DNA of 64,000 nt from Clostridia bacterium (lineage in GTDB: Bacteria > Bacillota > Clostridia > Oscillospirales > Acutalibacteraceae), in contig JAFXLD010000037.1 of the NCBI GenBank assembly GCA_017531385.1, positions 1 through 64,000 on the forward strand. Direction: 5' to 3'. Shown in pieces: positions 7,633 through 18,678 of this stretch. Each line of letters starts with the position of its first letter. Within the stretch, counting starts at the first letter, position 1. The notes beneath the pieces are model-generated. The model was not told where the DNA came from. It saw nothing but the letters and a program-made list of their open reading frames with translations, and did no database searches. Both the position numbers and the translations under genes were made by a program.

Positions 7633-8400
7633 ATGAAGAAAAATAATACTTCTATATGCATTACGAAAAATACAATAGCTTATGACGAAGAAACAGGAGA
7701 GGTTTTTTCTGTTGAAACAAAATACTCCACTATTGATGTGAATTGGGTAAAGGTGTGGATTGAGCCACTGTTTGAAACGCTTACACAACTTAGCCCGTCT
7801 CAATTGAAGGTTGCCTGCTTTGTTCTCAGCAATACTCGTCAGAAATCGAATATGTTTTTTTATTCAGCCAGAGAGATATCAGACTACCTGAAAGTGAGCG
7901 AGGATGTTGTTAATGAAGCATTGCGGATTCTCAGAAAAAACGATTTCATTAGAAAGATTGATATTTCAAGATATATGCTTAACCCTATGCTTGTTTATTA
8001 CGGTAAAGACAACAAGGAGTTAGCAAAAAATTTCTACAAAATAAAAAATACATACGGAAAGAAAGTAGCTTATCATCCCTATGCATGGCGAAAGATATGG
8101 ATAAAAAACTTCTTCCCGAAGATTCAGAATCTTTCGGGGAAAAATCTGCTTGTGGTGTTGTGTCTGCTGAGGCATACAAATAACAGGAATGAAGTCAGAA
8201 TTACTCAAAATGAAATTGCCGAAGAAACCGGACTTTGTATTCAGACTGTTAACCGTACTATGCAGAAATTGTTCAAAAATCAGTTCTTCGTAAAGCGTGA
8301 AGGGTATATTCTTCTTGACCCGAACAGCATAGCAAGAGTTAAATTAGATGACCGGATATATATTAAAGCGGATTTTGAGCAAAATAAACGTTATCTTTAA
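7633..8400 (+). CDS. Rep-like protein with two winged-helix domains (plasmid replication initiator candidate)
   Basis: 255 residues from ATG 7633 (MKKNNTSICI), 12 bp after AAAGGAG; an in-frame ATG at 7564 is possible but its ribosome site is weaker. Two HTH units can be seen: LSPSQLKVACFVL...SAREISDYLKVSEDVVNEALRIL, ending in YMLNPMLVYYG, and LLVVLCLLRHTN...TQNEIAEETGLCIQTVNRTMQKL, ending in YILLDPNSIA. The 'Y-x-L-N/D-P' endings resemble RepL/Rep_3-type initiators of Firmicute plasmids. Three TTTTCATAA words precede it (7473, 7572, 7593). The replication role is inference; a transcription factor is the alternative. Confidence 0.65.
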   Translation: MKKNNTSICITKNTIAYDEETGEVFSVETKYSTIDVNWVKVWIEPLFETLTQLSPSQLKVACFVLSNTRQKSNMFFYSAREISDYLKVSEDVVNEALRILRKNDFIRKIDISRYMLNPMLVYYGKDNKELAKNFYKIKNTYGKKVAYHPYAWRKIWIKNFFPKIQNLSGKNLLVVLCLLRHTNNRNEVRITQNEIAEETGLCIQTVNRTMQKLFKNQFFVKREGYILLDPNSIARVKLDDRIYIKADFEQNKRYL

Positions 8401-8484
8401 AACAGCCTGTCATAATTAAGATAGTTCTTGATATTTTGGATTCATTTTTTCTCCCCACTTCATTGTTTAATTAAATTATGCAGT

Positions 8485-8518
8485 AAAACAGCTCTCAAAA
8501 GAGGGCTGTTTTGCTTTT
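8485..8518 (+). terminator. Terminator downstream of the Rep-like gene
   Basis: AAAACAGCTCTC-aaaa-GAGGGCTGTTTT (one G-U pair) followed by TGCTTTT. A near-copy occurs at 8626-8660. Confidence 0.8.
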
Positions 8519-8625
8519 ATCTTGCTTTGTAATAATCATAATTAAATCAGAGCTACTGATATATGGAATTCTCCTGTTTGTATCTGGGTTTTGATATTTG
8601 TTTTTCCCGGATGCTGACCCCGTAG

Positions 8626-8660
8626 AAACAGTCCTTGAAAAAGGGCTGTTTTTGCTTTTT
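8626..8660 (+). terminator. Second, similar terminator in the same intergenic region
   Basis: AAACAGTCCTT-gaaa-AAGGGCTGTTT followed by TTGCTTTTT. Its loop-stem pattern and the trailing TGCTTTT copy the hairpin 140 bp upstream. There is no gene between the two terminators, so the ~100-nt stretch at 8521-8660 may encode a short RNA. The 8401-8741 gap holds nothing else recognisable. Confidence 0.75.
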
Positions 8661-8741
8661 ATAAATCAACTGCAAATACATAATTAATATGAAAATTTGA
8701 TGTAATGGAAATTTTCAAAATCAATAAAAGGAGTTAAAAAA

Positions 8742-9137
8742 ATGGACAACACAGTAAAAGTAGTAAAAACAACAATCCCCACAGCATTTGGCACGACAAC
8801 ACGAAAGACAACTTATTTTTCTTTCCCTGTTAAAGTTGAAGGTGTTGTGTATATCAATGACAGGAGCTTTTTAGAAAATAATTATGTCCTTGATGAAATC
8901 ACCGACCTGCTGATGAATGGTCAGACTTCTGCTGAAATTGAAATTGACGGTAAGAAAGTGTTCTATGATGTTCTTCTTAAATTTCTTGATGAATACGGCA
9001 GACCGATACTTCCGAAAAGAATGGAATCGCAGTATCTTCGTGAAATTATTCGTTCAGCAATTCTTGAAATTGATATTGATGAGTGCTTAGTAGGTCGGAA
9101 GGAGACTGAAATAATTATAAATAACAATAAGATATAA
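8742..9137 (+). CDS. Orphan protein of the plasmid-like island
   Basis: 131 residues, ATG preceded by AAAGGAG. No family recognised. The first half is Thr/Val rich and beta-like (VKVVKTTIPTAFGTTTRKTT), the second helical and acidic (QYLREIIRSAILEIDIDECL). It ends at a bidirectional terminator shared with the convergent ribbon-helix-helix gene. It is separated from the Rep-like gene by two terminators, hence its own transcript. Confidence 0.65.
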   Translation: MDNTVKVVKTTIPTAFGTTTRKTTYFSFPVKVEGVVYINDRSFLENNYVLDEITDLLMNGQTSAEIEIDGKKVFYDVLLKFLDEYGRPILPKRMESQYLREIIRSAILEIDIDECLVGRKETEIIINNNKI

Positions 9138-9142
9138 CAAAA

Positions 9143-9175
9143 AAAACAGCTTCCCTGTTATCGGGAAGCTGTTTT
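9143..9175. terminator. Bidirectional terminator between convergent island genes
   Basis: AAAACAGCTTCCC-tgttatc-GGGAAGCTGTTTT with A's on one side and T's on the other. The stop codon of the minus-strand gene lies in its loop. Confidence 0.9.
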
Positions 9176-9349
9176 AGCAATTTTACGGCCGAATTTGTTC
9201 TCGAGCACCTCATCAATTTTTACCGATGCAATAAAATTAAGAGTATCATCAATTGTTGCATCGCCTCTGAATGCCTTGATTGTGTTGAGCATTCTTCTTG
9301 TTTCCTCACTCAGATAAAAATTGTGCTGACTTTTTGTGGTACATGCCAT
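9158..9349 (-). CDS. Small ribbon-helix-helix (CopG/Arc-like) protein 1
   Basis: 63 residues; ATG after AAAGGAG. QHNFYLSEETRRMLNTIKAF fits the beta strand plus first helix of a ribbon-helix-helix protein, followed by DATIDDTLNFIASVKIDEVL as second helix. Two shorter proteins with the same plan are encoded upstream on the same strand. In plasmids such proteins control copy number or partition; here the role is inferred from context. TCATAATTA words flank this cluster. Confidence 0.65.
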   Translation of the reverse strand: MACTTKSQHNFYLSEETRRMLNTIKAFRGDATIDDTLNFIASVKIDEVLENKFGRKIAKTASR

Positions 9350-9439
9350 AATAAATTTCTCCTTTATTCAAGTATTTGAAATAATTATGACAGTTTTTTC
9401 AGGATAAATTTTTCTGTACAGAATTTTTTAAAAAATTTT

Positions 9440-9601
9440 TTATGCAGATTCAATTTTCGGGAAATATTCATCATAAATTTCTGAAATAGCTGTTTCAATA
9501 GCTATACTTATTGACTTTGAATCCGTTAATGCTGCCAATGTCTGGATTTTACTGTTTGTTTCCGCTGATAATTTTACATGATATCTTAATTTGTTTGGCA
9601 T
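9440..9601 (-). CDS. Small ribbon-helix-helix protein 2
   Basis: 53 residues from ATG 9601 after GAAAGGA: MPNKLRYHVKLSAETNSKIQ, then TLAALTDSKSISIAIETAIS and a short acidic tail. The RYHVKLS strand followed by two helices is the ribbon-helix-helix pattern. It begins 15 bp after the stop of the third such gene, so they share a transcript. The short length is normal for this fold. Confidence 0.65.
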   Translation of the reverse strand: MPNKLRYHVKLSAETNSKIQTLAALTDSKSISIAIETAISEIYDEYFPKIESA

Positions 9602-9616
9602 TTGTGTTTTCCTTTC

Positions 9617-9781
9617 TTAAGCTGATTTTTTTGCATTTGCAAACATTTTGTTGTACACATCAATAATAGCTTCTTCCAGAGCATCGCTCACAGATTTTTC
9701 TGATGAATGCCTTGACATGATTTCAATGTTAGTGTATGTACTGTCCTTAAGATAAATGTGGTATGATTTGCCTTTTCGCAT
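9617..9781 (-). CDS. Small ribbon-helix-helix protein 3
   Basis: 54 residues from ATG 9781 (MRKGKSYHIYLKDSTYTNIE), followed by IMSRHSSEKSVSDALEEAII. It shares the strand-helix-helix plan and the 'S-V-S-D-A-L-E-E-A-I' second helix with its neighbour, so the two are probably paralogues. Ribosome site GAAAGG is rather distant (11 bp). First gene of the leftward set of three. Confidence 0.6.
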   Translation of the reverse strand: MRKGKSYHIYLKDSTYTNIEIMSRHSSEKSVSDALEEAIIDVYNKMFANAKKSA

Positions 9782-10162
9782 TTTATTTACAACCTTTCAT
9801 CAATTAGTTGTACTAATTATGAAAGATTTTTTTATGTATTTTTTTATATATAAAATTTTTGTAATTTTTTTAAATTTTTTGAATATAAAATTTTCGGGAT
9901 GTGTAGATGCATTTTCAAAGCTAAAATAAAACACATCCGGGGACGGATAAAAAATGCCTTTCCCGGATTAAAAACAATCACTTTACGCTAAAAAAGATAT
10001 TTTGCTTATATATAAAATAAAGCAAAAAACAGACAGAACGGACATCCCCGGACGTGTATACGCTTAAAAAACACACTTTTTATTCAATAAATTCACACCG
10101 TTTTTACAACTTTTTTATATTTTTTTTAATGACTGAACACACCGTGAAACACACTTTTACAT
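9782..10162. other. AT-rich intergenic region with GC-rich inverted words
   Basis: About 380 bp without a gene. Near 9923-9938 and 10041-10059 a CATCCGGGGA-type word occurs in inverse orientation (ACATCCGGGG versus CCCCGGACGT), with a TTTCCCGGATT near 9958 between. The remainder is poly-T/poly-A rich. The pattern could be an origin or the right edge of the island; no integrase or att core was found. Confidence 0.45.
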
Positions 10163-10198
10163 AAAAAAATTAGGATGCCCCAAAAATCGGAGCATCCT
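10163..10198 (-). terminator. Terminator of the rubrerythrin transcript
   Basis: On the minus strand AGGATGCTCC / GGGGCATCCT (one U-G pair) followed by AATTTTTTT, about 75 bp past the rubrerythrin stop. Confidence 0.85.
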
Positions 10199-10271
10199 GA
10201 CCGTGTTTTTATAAAGTGTCGCAATATAGCCGTTTTTAGTGTATTTTACGGCACATCACGGGACATAAAAA

Positions 10272-10859
10272 TTAACCGAAATATCTCTTAAGAAGACCTT
10301 CGAGAGCCTTACCGTGTCTTGCTTCATCTCTTGCCATTTCATGCACTGTATCATGAATTGCATCGAGGTTATTCTTCTTTGCAACTGCAGCGAGGTCAAA
10401 CTTACCGTTTGTTGCGCCGTATTCACAATCTACACGCCATGCAAGGTTTTCCTTTGTTGAAGCCTTCATCTTGGGTTCAAGAGCCTCACCGAGGAGCTCT
10501 GCAAACTTTGATGCATGTTCTGCCTCTTCGTAAGCAGCCTTTTCCCAGTAAAGACCGATTTCGGGATAGCCTTCTCTGTGAGCGATACGAGCCATGCAGA
10601 GGTACATACCTACTTCTGAGCATTCGCCGTTGAAGTTAGCCATTAACTGGTCAAAAATATACTTCTTGTCTTCTGCGCTGATGTCGGGGTTGTTTGCAAC
10701 TGTCTTTTCATAGATGCCGTATTCATGCTCTGCTGCGAGTTTCATTTCGCCGACCTGCTCTTTGAATTTTTCTGCAGGAACCTTACATACGGGGCACTTT
10801 TCGGGTGCTGAATCGCCTTCATGAACATAACCACATACTGAACAAACAAACTTTTTCAT
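10272..10859 (-). CDS. Reverse rubrerythrin (N-terminal rubredoxin, C-terminal diiron domain)
   Basis: 195 residues. The rubredoxin-like Fe(SCys)4 site comes first: Cys6-x2-Cys9-Gly and Cys22-Pro-x-Cys25. The ferritin-like diiron domain follows, with Glu ligands in [21 protein letters not shown] and the final DEARHGKAL. This order is that of revRbr, an NADH-linked peroxidase of anaerobic clostridia; in clostridial species the gene is under PerR control. Here it lies 64 bp downstream of a Fur/PerR gene on the same strand, supporting a peroxide-defence unit. Confidence 0.93.
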   Translation of the reverse strand: MKKFVCSVCGYVHEGDSAPEKCPVCKVPAEKFKEQVGEMKLAAEHEYGIYEKTVANNPDISAEDKKYIFDQLMANFNGECSEVGMYLCMARIAHREGYPEIGLYWEKAAYEEAEHASKFAELLGEALEPKMKASTKENLAWRVDCEYGATNGKFDLAAVAKKNNLDAIHDTVHEMARDEARHGKALEGLLKRYFG

Positions 10860-10923
10860 TATAAATTACCTCCAAGTAATTGAATTTTTATTTTATATTT
10901 GAACGCATTTTGCGTTACTGACT

Positions 10924-11319
10924 TTATTCTGCGATGCAATCTCTGCATCTGCCGTGAAAAACAAGAGAGTGAAAATCAACTTTTCCGTCATAATGCGACT
11001 GAGCAAATTCATCAATCTCTGTATCGTGTGCGACAAAATGGAAATCGTCTATCTTACCGCATTTTTCACAGACGAAGTGTGAATGTTTTTTTACATTACC
11101 GTCGAATCTTTCTTTTCCGTCCCAGAAAGCTACTGACTGAACTTCACCGTTTTGTTTCATTTCGCCGAGATTTCTGTAAACGGTTGCGAGACTCAGGTCA
11201 GGTATCTGCGGCTTCAACTGATTATAAATCCATTCTGCAGTGGGGTGTGATTCGGTGCTCATAAGCACTTCCCTGATTGCTTCCCTCTTACGGCTGTAGC
11301 GTCTTGTCTTTTCTGCCAT
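10924..11319 (-). CDS. Fur-family regulator, probably PerR
   Basis: 131 residues, normal length. It shows the winged helix (HPTAEWIYNQLKPQIPDLSLATVYRNLGEM) and metal-binding half with KHSHFVCEKCGKIDDF, the first structural-zinc CxxC, and the terminal CRDC, the second. The His-rich HSHFVCEKC segment and the rubrerythrin neighbour favour PerR over Fur or Zur. Its own promoter overlaps a palindromic Fur-type box, so autoregulation is likely. Distinguishing PerR from Fur by sequence alone stays uncertain. Confidence 0.88.
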   Translation of the reverse strand: MAEKTRRYSRKREAIREVLMSTESHPTAEWIYNQLKPQIPDLSLATVYRNLGEMKQNGEVQSVAFWDGKERFDGNVKKHSHFVCEKCGKIDDFHFVAHDTEIDEFAQSHYDGKVDFHSLVFHGRCRDCIAE

Positions 11320-11338
11320 TTTATCGCCTCCTTAATGT

Positions 11339-11387
11339 TAATGATTATCGTTAGCATTATTATAGCCGACAAAAACCGATTTGTCAA
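11339..11387 (-). promoter_or_regulatory. Promoter and Fur/PerR box of the Fur-family gene
   Basis: On the minus strand TTGACA (11387-11382), 17-bp spacer, TATAAT (11364-11359). Immediately downstream and touching the -10 lies a palindromic box TAATG...CATTA (11339-11359) resembling the Fur/PerR consensus. Confidence 0.85.
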
Positions 11388-11486
11388 TAGTTTTTTTAAA
11401 TTTTTTTGTAATCTTTTGTAACCAAATTGTTACTTGCTTTATATAATTGTATATGTTACTATGGAATCAGAAAGGAGCGATTAAAA

Positions 11487-11897
11487 ATGAAGAAATACAA
11501 AATTACACTGCTTGTTTCGGTTATCGTGTCAATTGTTCTTGAAGCTCTTCCCTACGGCGCTGTATGCAACTTTGCCACACCGGAAAAAACAATCAGACAA
11601 ACTTTTTCCTATTTCAGCCTGACTCCGTTCGGCTATGCGAATTTCGGACCGTTTATCACAGCATGTCTTACCTGCATACTTCTTTTTCTTTCTATTTTAT
11701 TACTTACAAAATTTTCAGACAAAATTAAAAAAATTGCAACTGTCGTTTCGGGCATATCTGTTGTAACTTCATTTATGCCGCTCATGTTCGGCTTTAATTA
11801 TTATTCAGTTGTGGGCGGTATTATTTCGGCAATGATGATAATTCAGTTTGTTATTATAATGTTTATAAAAAAGAGGGATAGCAATGAAGTTCAGTGA
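11487..11897 (+). CDS. Small integral membrane protein
   Basis: 136 residues from ATG 11487 after AAAGGAG. Four hydrophobic segments: residues ~6-27, ~55-77, ~84-104 and ~110-130, ending KKRDSNEVQ. No named family recognised; 'LEALPYGAVCNFATP' followed by 'TPFGYANFGPFITACLT' is seen in uncharacterised Clostridia membrane proteins. Its end overlaps the GH43 start by 14 bp, suggesting co-translation, but no transport function can be assigned. Confidence 0.75.
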   Translation: MKKYKITLLVSVIVSIVLEALPYGAVCNFATPEKTIRQTFSYFSLTPFGYANFGPFITACLTCILLFLSILLLTKFSDKIKKIATVVSGISVVTSFMPLMFGFNYYSVVGGIISAMMIIQFVIIMFIKKRDSNEVQ

Positions 11898-12747
11898 CAT
11901 CAACATAAGAGACCCGTTCATAGTGCCTGAAAACGGCAAGTATTATATGTACGGCACAAGAGGAAAAGGCTGTTGGGAAAGCAAAAAAACTCCGGGAATG
12001 GGGTTTGATGTTTATATAAGCGAAGACCTTGAAAACTGGAGCGAGCCGATTTCTGTTTTTGAACAGAGTGATGATTTCTGGGGTACTCATAATTTCTGGG
12101 CTCCTGAAGTACATAAATACAACGGAAAATTCTATATGTTTGCATCTTTTAAAAGTGAAGACAGAAACAGAGGCACACAGATTCTTGTTTCCGACACACC
12201 CGACGGAAAATTCACACCTATCACTGAATACCCTGTTACTCCCGAAGAATGGATGTGCCTTGACGGTACACTTTATGTTGACAAAAACGGAGATCCTCAC
12301 ATTGTTTTCTGCCACGAACACCTCCAGATAACAGACGGAACAATCTGTTCAATGAAGCTCAGCCGTGACCTGACAAAAGCCATAAGCGAGCCGAGAACAC
12401 TTTTTAAAGCATCTGATCCTTACTGGGCAAGAAAAGAATGTGACCACTGGGTAACCGACGGTCCGTTTATGTACCGTGGTGAAAGCGGAAGACTTTATAT
12501 GATCTGGTCAAGCTTTACAGATGACGGTTATGTCCAGGCTGTATGTTATTCCGACAACGGCGATATTGACGGCAACTTCAAGCACGATCTACCTCTTCTT
12601 GCGGAAAAAGACGGCGGTCACGGTATGATTTTCACAGGCTTTGACGGGAAGACATATCTTGTTCTTCACAGACCTAACAGTAATCCCGATGAAAGACCTG
12701 CTCTGACTCAGATTATTGAAAAAGACGGTCATCTTGAAACAGTATGA
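11884..12747 (+). CDS. Glycoside hydrolase family 43-like protein (intracellular)
   Basis: 287 residues without signal peptide. The five-bladed propeller signatures are clear: IRDPFIVPENGKYYMYGT (catalytic base Asp), FWAPEVHKYNGKFYMFAS, CLDGTLYVDKNGDPH and DGPFMYRGESGRLYMIWS. In typical GH43 xylosidases/arabinofuranosidases the last motif is EGP with Glu as acid; here it is Asp, so activity or subfamily may differ. It lies tail-to-tail with a GPH sugar symporter, suggesting uptake and intracellular cleavage of an oligosaccharide. Substrate unknown. Confidence 0.85.
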   Translation: MKFSDINIRDPFIVPENGKYYMYGTRGKGCWESKKTPGMGFDVYISEDLENWSEPISVFEQSDDFWGTHNFWAPEVHKYNGKFYMFASFKSEDRNRGTQILVSDTPDGKFTPITEYPVTPEEWMCLDGTLYVDKNGDPHIVFCHEHLQITDGTICSMKLSRDLTKAISEPRTLFKASDPYWARKECDHWVTDGPFMYRGESGRLYMIWSSFTDDGYVQAVCYSDNGDIDGNFKHDLPLLAEKDGGHGMIFTGFDGKTYLVLHRPNSNPDERPALTQIIEKDGHLETV

Positions 12748-12755
12748 AACAAAAA

Positions 12756-12790
12756 TCAGCAGTCACCCAAATGACTGCTGAAATTTTTTA
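12756..12790. terminator. Bidirectional terminator between GH43 and the GPH symporter
   Basis: TCAGCAGTCA-cccaaa-TGACTGCTGA followed by TTTTTT on the plus strand and TTTTTG on the minus strand. Confidence 0.9.
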
Positions 12791-12795
12791 TGTGA

Positions 12796-14286
12796 TTATT
12801 CTGTTGCTGCTGATTTCTGATTGATTTCAGCCTGAGCAATATGAGCATTTCTCTTTTCTGTAAGCTCTTCCTGAAGCTTTGCAAGGTTTTTCTTGTTGAG
12901 AGGATAAAGCAGGAAAAGAATGAAAATGATGAAATAGCCTACTGCCATAACTCTTGTGACCATCTTATACATACGGTCACCGACACCGGGAATATAGCCT
13001 ACAACGCCTGAACTTTCAGGGTCATATTTTGCATATCTGTAAAGAAGCTGAAGTCCGCCTGAGTCTGCAACAGTCTGACCGACTTTTCTTGCAAATGTAT
13101 AAACGGCATAAATAGCACTTTCGTTTTTGATGCCTGTGACATTTTCCTGATAGTCGATAACATCTGTAACAACAGCCCAGTTGAGAATCGAAACGAATGA
13201 ATAACCTGCACCGACACCGAAATTGAGAATAAGATAAGGCACGGGATTTGCCTGAAGAGTTTCGTTAGGTCCGATAAAGCACATTACAAGGCTTGAAAGT
13301 GTTGCAAGAACAAGACCTGCTGTGCAAAGCTCTTTTTTACCGAATTTTGCAGCAAGTTTCGGGCAGAAGAGAATAAGAAGAACCATGGGTGCATATGTGG
13401 ATATTGTAAGCCAGATGGAAAGGTTTGAGTTGCCGAAATAGTTCTTTGTGAGGTACTGGTTGAATGAACCGAACTGAAGAAGTCCGCTGATAACAAGACC
13501 TGCAATTGTAACTGTAAGGAAAGGACGGCTCTTGAAAAGAGTGCCGTATGTAAGTTTGAGGTTGACCTTTTTCTTTTCGGGAGAATAAAGAACGCGTTCT
13601 TTTGTTGTTTTGTAGCATGTCATGTAAGCTGCAATTGAGAGAGCTGAAAGCACACATACTGCCACAAAAGTCTTTTCGGGATTGAGCTTTGTGCCGTCAT
13701 CATAGATGATTGACTGAGCAACAAGTGTAACAGCCGCACCGCCGACACCTGCACCGATTGAACGCATTGTTGAAAGCAGAGTTCTGCCGTTGGGGTCATC
13801 TGTGATAGCAGATGCAAGTGAACCGTAAGGAATGTTGATTGCAGTATAAAGCATACCGTAAACACAGTATGTGATATATGCAAATGCAAGAAGAAGAGCA
13901 TAAGAAGAAATGTAATTCTGAACATTAAGGAAACACAACGCCGTTGACAATCCCAGAGGAACCGAAACAGTCATGAGATAAGGACGGAATTTACCGTTCT
14001 TTGTCGGTCTTCTCGTATCAACAATAATCCCCCACAACGGATCATTGATTGCATCCCACAGTCTGATAACAAGGAACAGAACCGTTAAATCTGTACTGAT
14101 TTTTGTAGCAGATGCACCGTGACCCGGTAAAAGACAGTCTGTATAAAAAACCTTGAGATAGGTCGAAACAAACGTCAGAACAAAAAGATTACCCATATCA
14201 CCGAAAAGATAGCCTATCGCTTCACTGATGGAAATCGCATTAGGATGCTTTACGGCATGAGGTGCTTTTGGAGTTGATTTTGCCAT
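12796..14286 (-). CDS. GPH-family sugar:cation symporter (MelB superfamily)
   Basis: 496 residues from ATG 14286 (MAKSTPKAPHAVKHPNAISI), with CGGAGGAAAG before it; the frame extends 50 codons further up but without ribosome site. GPH hallmarks: EAIGYLFGDMGNLFVLTFVS in helix 1, IRLWDAINDPLWGIIVDTRR with the conserved Asp and Asp-Pro of helix 2, and GKFRPYLM in the following loop. Twelve membrane segments are expected. It imports glycosides, pentosides or hexuronides with Na+ or H+. Convergent with GH43; a related but broken symporter lies near 45 kb. Confidence 0.9.
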   Translation of the reverse strand: MAKSTPKAPHAVKHPNAISISEAIGYLFGDMGNLFVLTFVSTYLKVFYTDCLLPGHGASATKISTDLTVLFLVIRLWDAINDPLWGIIVDTRRPTKNGKFRPYLMTVSVPLGLSTALCFLNVQNYISSYALLLAFAYITYCVYGMLYTAINIPYGSLASAITDDPNGRTLLSTMRSIGAGVGGAAVTLVAQSIIYDDGTKLNPEKTFVAVCVLSALSIAAYMTCYKTTKERVLYSPEKKKVNLKLTYGTLFKSRPFLTVTIAGLVISGLLQFGSFNQYLTKNYFGNSNLSIWLTISTYAPMVLLILFCPKLAAKFGKKELCTAGLVLATLSSLVMCFIGPNETLQANPVPYLILNFGVGAGYSFVSILNWAVVTDVIDYQENVTGIKNESAIYAVYTFARKVGQTVADSGGLQLLYRYAKYDPESSGVVGYIPGVGDRMYKMVTRVMAVGYFIIFILFLLYPLNKKNLAKLQEELTEKRNAHIAQAEINQKSAATE

Positions 14287-14419
14287 TTTTCTTTCCTCCG
14301 TTTTCTGGATTCTTATAAAACCAATTTTACAGCATTTAACAACCAATGTCAATGAAATACTTGATATATAAAATTTTTTTTGATAAAATAGATTTATTGT
14401 TAAAGAAAGGATTGATTTT

Positions 14420-17295
<2,876 letters not shown>

Positions 17296-17331
17296 TTATT
17301 ATATCACAAGCCTGTCAGATTTTCAATTATT

Positions 17332-18000
17332 TTATTCATATCCCATCAGATTCTGCCACAGGTCGCTTGACCCGTCTGAATAAATTTCAGGCACTTGTCC
17401 GACTATTACGGTTTCCGCTACAACAATACTGTTTGAGATTTCTGCTGAAATATTACCGCTTTGCATAATGGCATATATTTTCGTATCAACATGGAGTATC
17501 ATCTGATGTCTTGTCTGATTGATTCCTGCAGTGTGAAAATCGTTATCAATTTTTGTTATTGCAGAGCCTGAAAGTGTTATTCCAATATCAAGCCTTGGAC
17601 CTCTGCCCGAAAGAACATCAACTCCCGTAAGTGACCCGACAGGAATTGAAACTGTTTTTTCTCCCAGATTATTGAGTGTATCCGTTATAATACCTCTGAT
17701 TTCAGCACAAAGCTGATTGATTTTAACGCTGTCTACAGTAACCGCCATTATTGAACCCGATTCATTTTTCGTCAGCTCAACAAGATTTTCATATCTGAGA
17801 TTCTTTTCACAAAGCACCTTACGGACAGCATCATTGACAGCTTCAGATGCAATATTTTTGGCTCTTGATTCTGCCATGGCTGACAGCACAGGTTGTATTC
17901 TTAAATCGATCACAAAAAATGCAACAGCAAACAATATTATAAACGCAATCAGCAGAAGAACTGTCTTTCGCCTTCGTTTGATTTTTTTAGAATAAGGCAT
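17332..18000 (-). CDS. yunB: Sporulation protein YunB
   Basis: 222 residues from ATG 18000 (MPYSKKIKRRRKTVLLLIAF), after GGGTGAT; an ATG six codons earlier has no good ribosome site. One N-terminal membrane anchor (residues ~13-32), then the YunB pattern: RIQPVLSAMAESRAKNIASEAVNDAV, VDSVKINQL, ISIPVGSLTG-like VSIPVGSLTGVDVLSGRGPRL, and AGINQTRHQMILHV. Required for normal spores in Bacillus, exact role unresolved. Its presence marks a spore former. Confidence 0.93.
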   Translation of the reverse strand: MPYSKKIKRRRKTVLLLIAFIILFAVAFFVIDLRIQPVLSAMAESRAKNIASEAVNDAVRKVLCEKNLRYENLVELTKNESGSIMAVTVDSVKINQLCAEIRGIITDTLNNLGEKTVSIPVGSLTGVDVLSGRGPRLDIGITLSGSAITKIDNDFHTAGINQTRHQMILHVDTKIYAIMQSGNISAEISNSIVVAETVIVGQVPEIYSDGSSDLWQNLMGYE

Positions 18001-18090
18001 AATATCACCCGTTAACATAATATGCCCGTAAAAACAATTTGTCCTTGACATTTATCGGTTTTATATTTACTATATAAGCAGGTGATTCCT

Positions 18091-18612
18091 TTGAAAAAAC
18101 TTTTTGAAAAAATCAGACTGCCGTTTTCTATATTGTTTATGGCAATGTTTATAATATCTGTTCCGGCAGTGGCGGTTTCCGTATACACCGGAAGAGAAAG
18201 TGCAATTTCTGCGATAAATGAACAGTTTTCCGAGATCAATGAAAATTCGGAAGTAACCGTTTATGATATATTGCTGGATTCGGATTCTCTTTGTATGCCC
18301 GAAAAATATCTGACAGAAAAAGCAGAAACCCTGCACACCGTAACACGGAAAAAATACACGGAATACAATATCGCAACAACAAACGGCTCTGTTACGGTAA
18401 GAAATTACAACTATGCGTATCTGACAGAAGACGAACCCGTAAAAATTCCCGATGATGCAAAAAAAATCACATGGGATAATATCGAAATCTTCATCTGGCA
18501 GGATAAAGACAATACCGCAACGGCACTTTATTATAACGGTCTTTCACGATACATAATAAAAGAAAACTGCTCTGCTATGGAGCTTGAAAAGATTTTCAAC
18601 AAGCAGCCTTAA
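18091..18612 (+). CDS. Membrane-anchored protein of unknown function
   Basis: 173 residues, read from TTG 18091 (MKKLFEKIRL), 5 bp after AGGTGA. A single hydrophobic segment at residues ~8-30 (LPFSILFMAMFIISVPAVAV) acts as anchor or signal. The exported part contains two similar 'TVTDY/TVRNYNYAYLT' strands and no recognised domain. It is divergent from yunB with 90 bp between, so shared sporulation control is possible but not shown. Ends inside a terminator hairpin. Confidence 0.65.
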   Translation: MKKLFEKIRLPFSILFMAMFIISVPAVAVSVYTGRESAISAINEQFSEINENSEVTVYDILLDSDSLCMPEKYLTEKAETLHTVTRKKYTEYNIATTNGSVTVRNYNYAYLTEDEPVKIPDDAKKITWDNIEIFIWQDKDNTATALYYNGLSRYIIKENCSAMELEKIFNKQP

Positions 18613-18628
18613 AAGGCTGTTTTTTTGC
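18601..18628 (+). terminator. Terminator overlapping the 3' end of the anchored protein gene
   Basis: AAGCAGCCTT-aa-AAGGCTGTTTTTTTGCTT; the stop codon sits in the loop. Confidence 0.85.
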
Positions 18629-18678
18629 TTGCGAAATACGCTGCGATATGATATAATAATTTTTTAGGATGTGATTTA

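Noticed and set aside
8401..8480. Possible additional small ORF after the Rep-like gene
   Set aside because: No ribosome site and no start in frame; only AT-rich sequence.
9900..10060. Double-strand origin or att site at the right island edge
   Set aside because: The CCGGGGA-type words are too short and irregular and no recombinase gene is present, so no specific call is made.
11884..12331. Minus-strand frame of ~150 codons opposite the GH43 gene
   Set aside because: Codon use and lack of a ribosome site mark it as antisense shadow of GH43.
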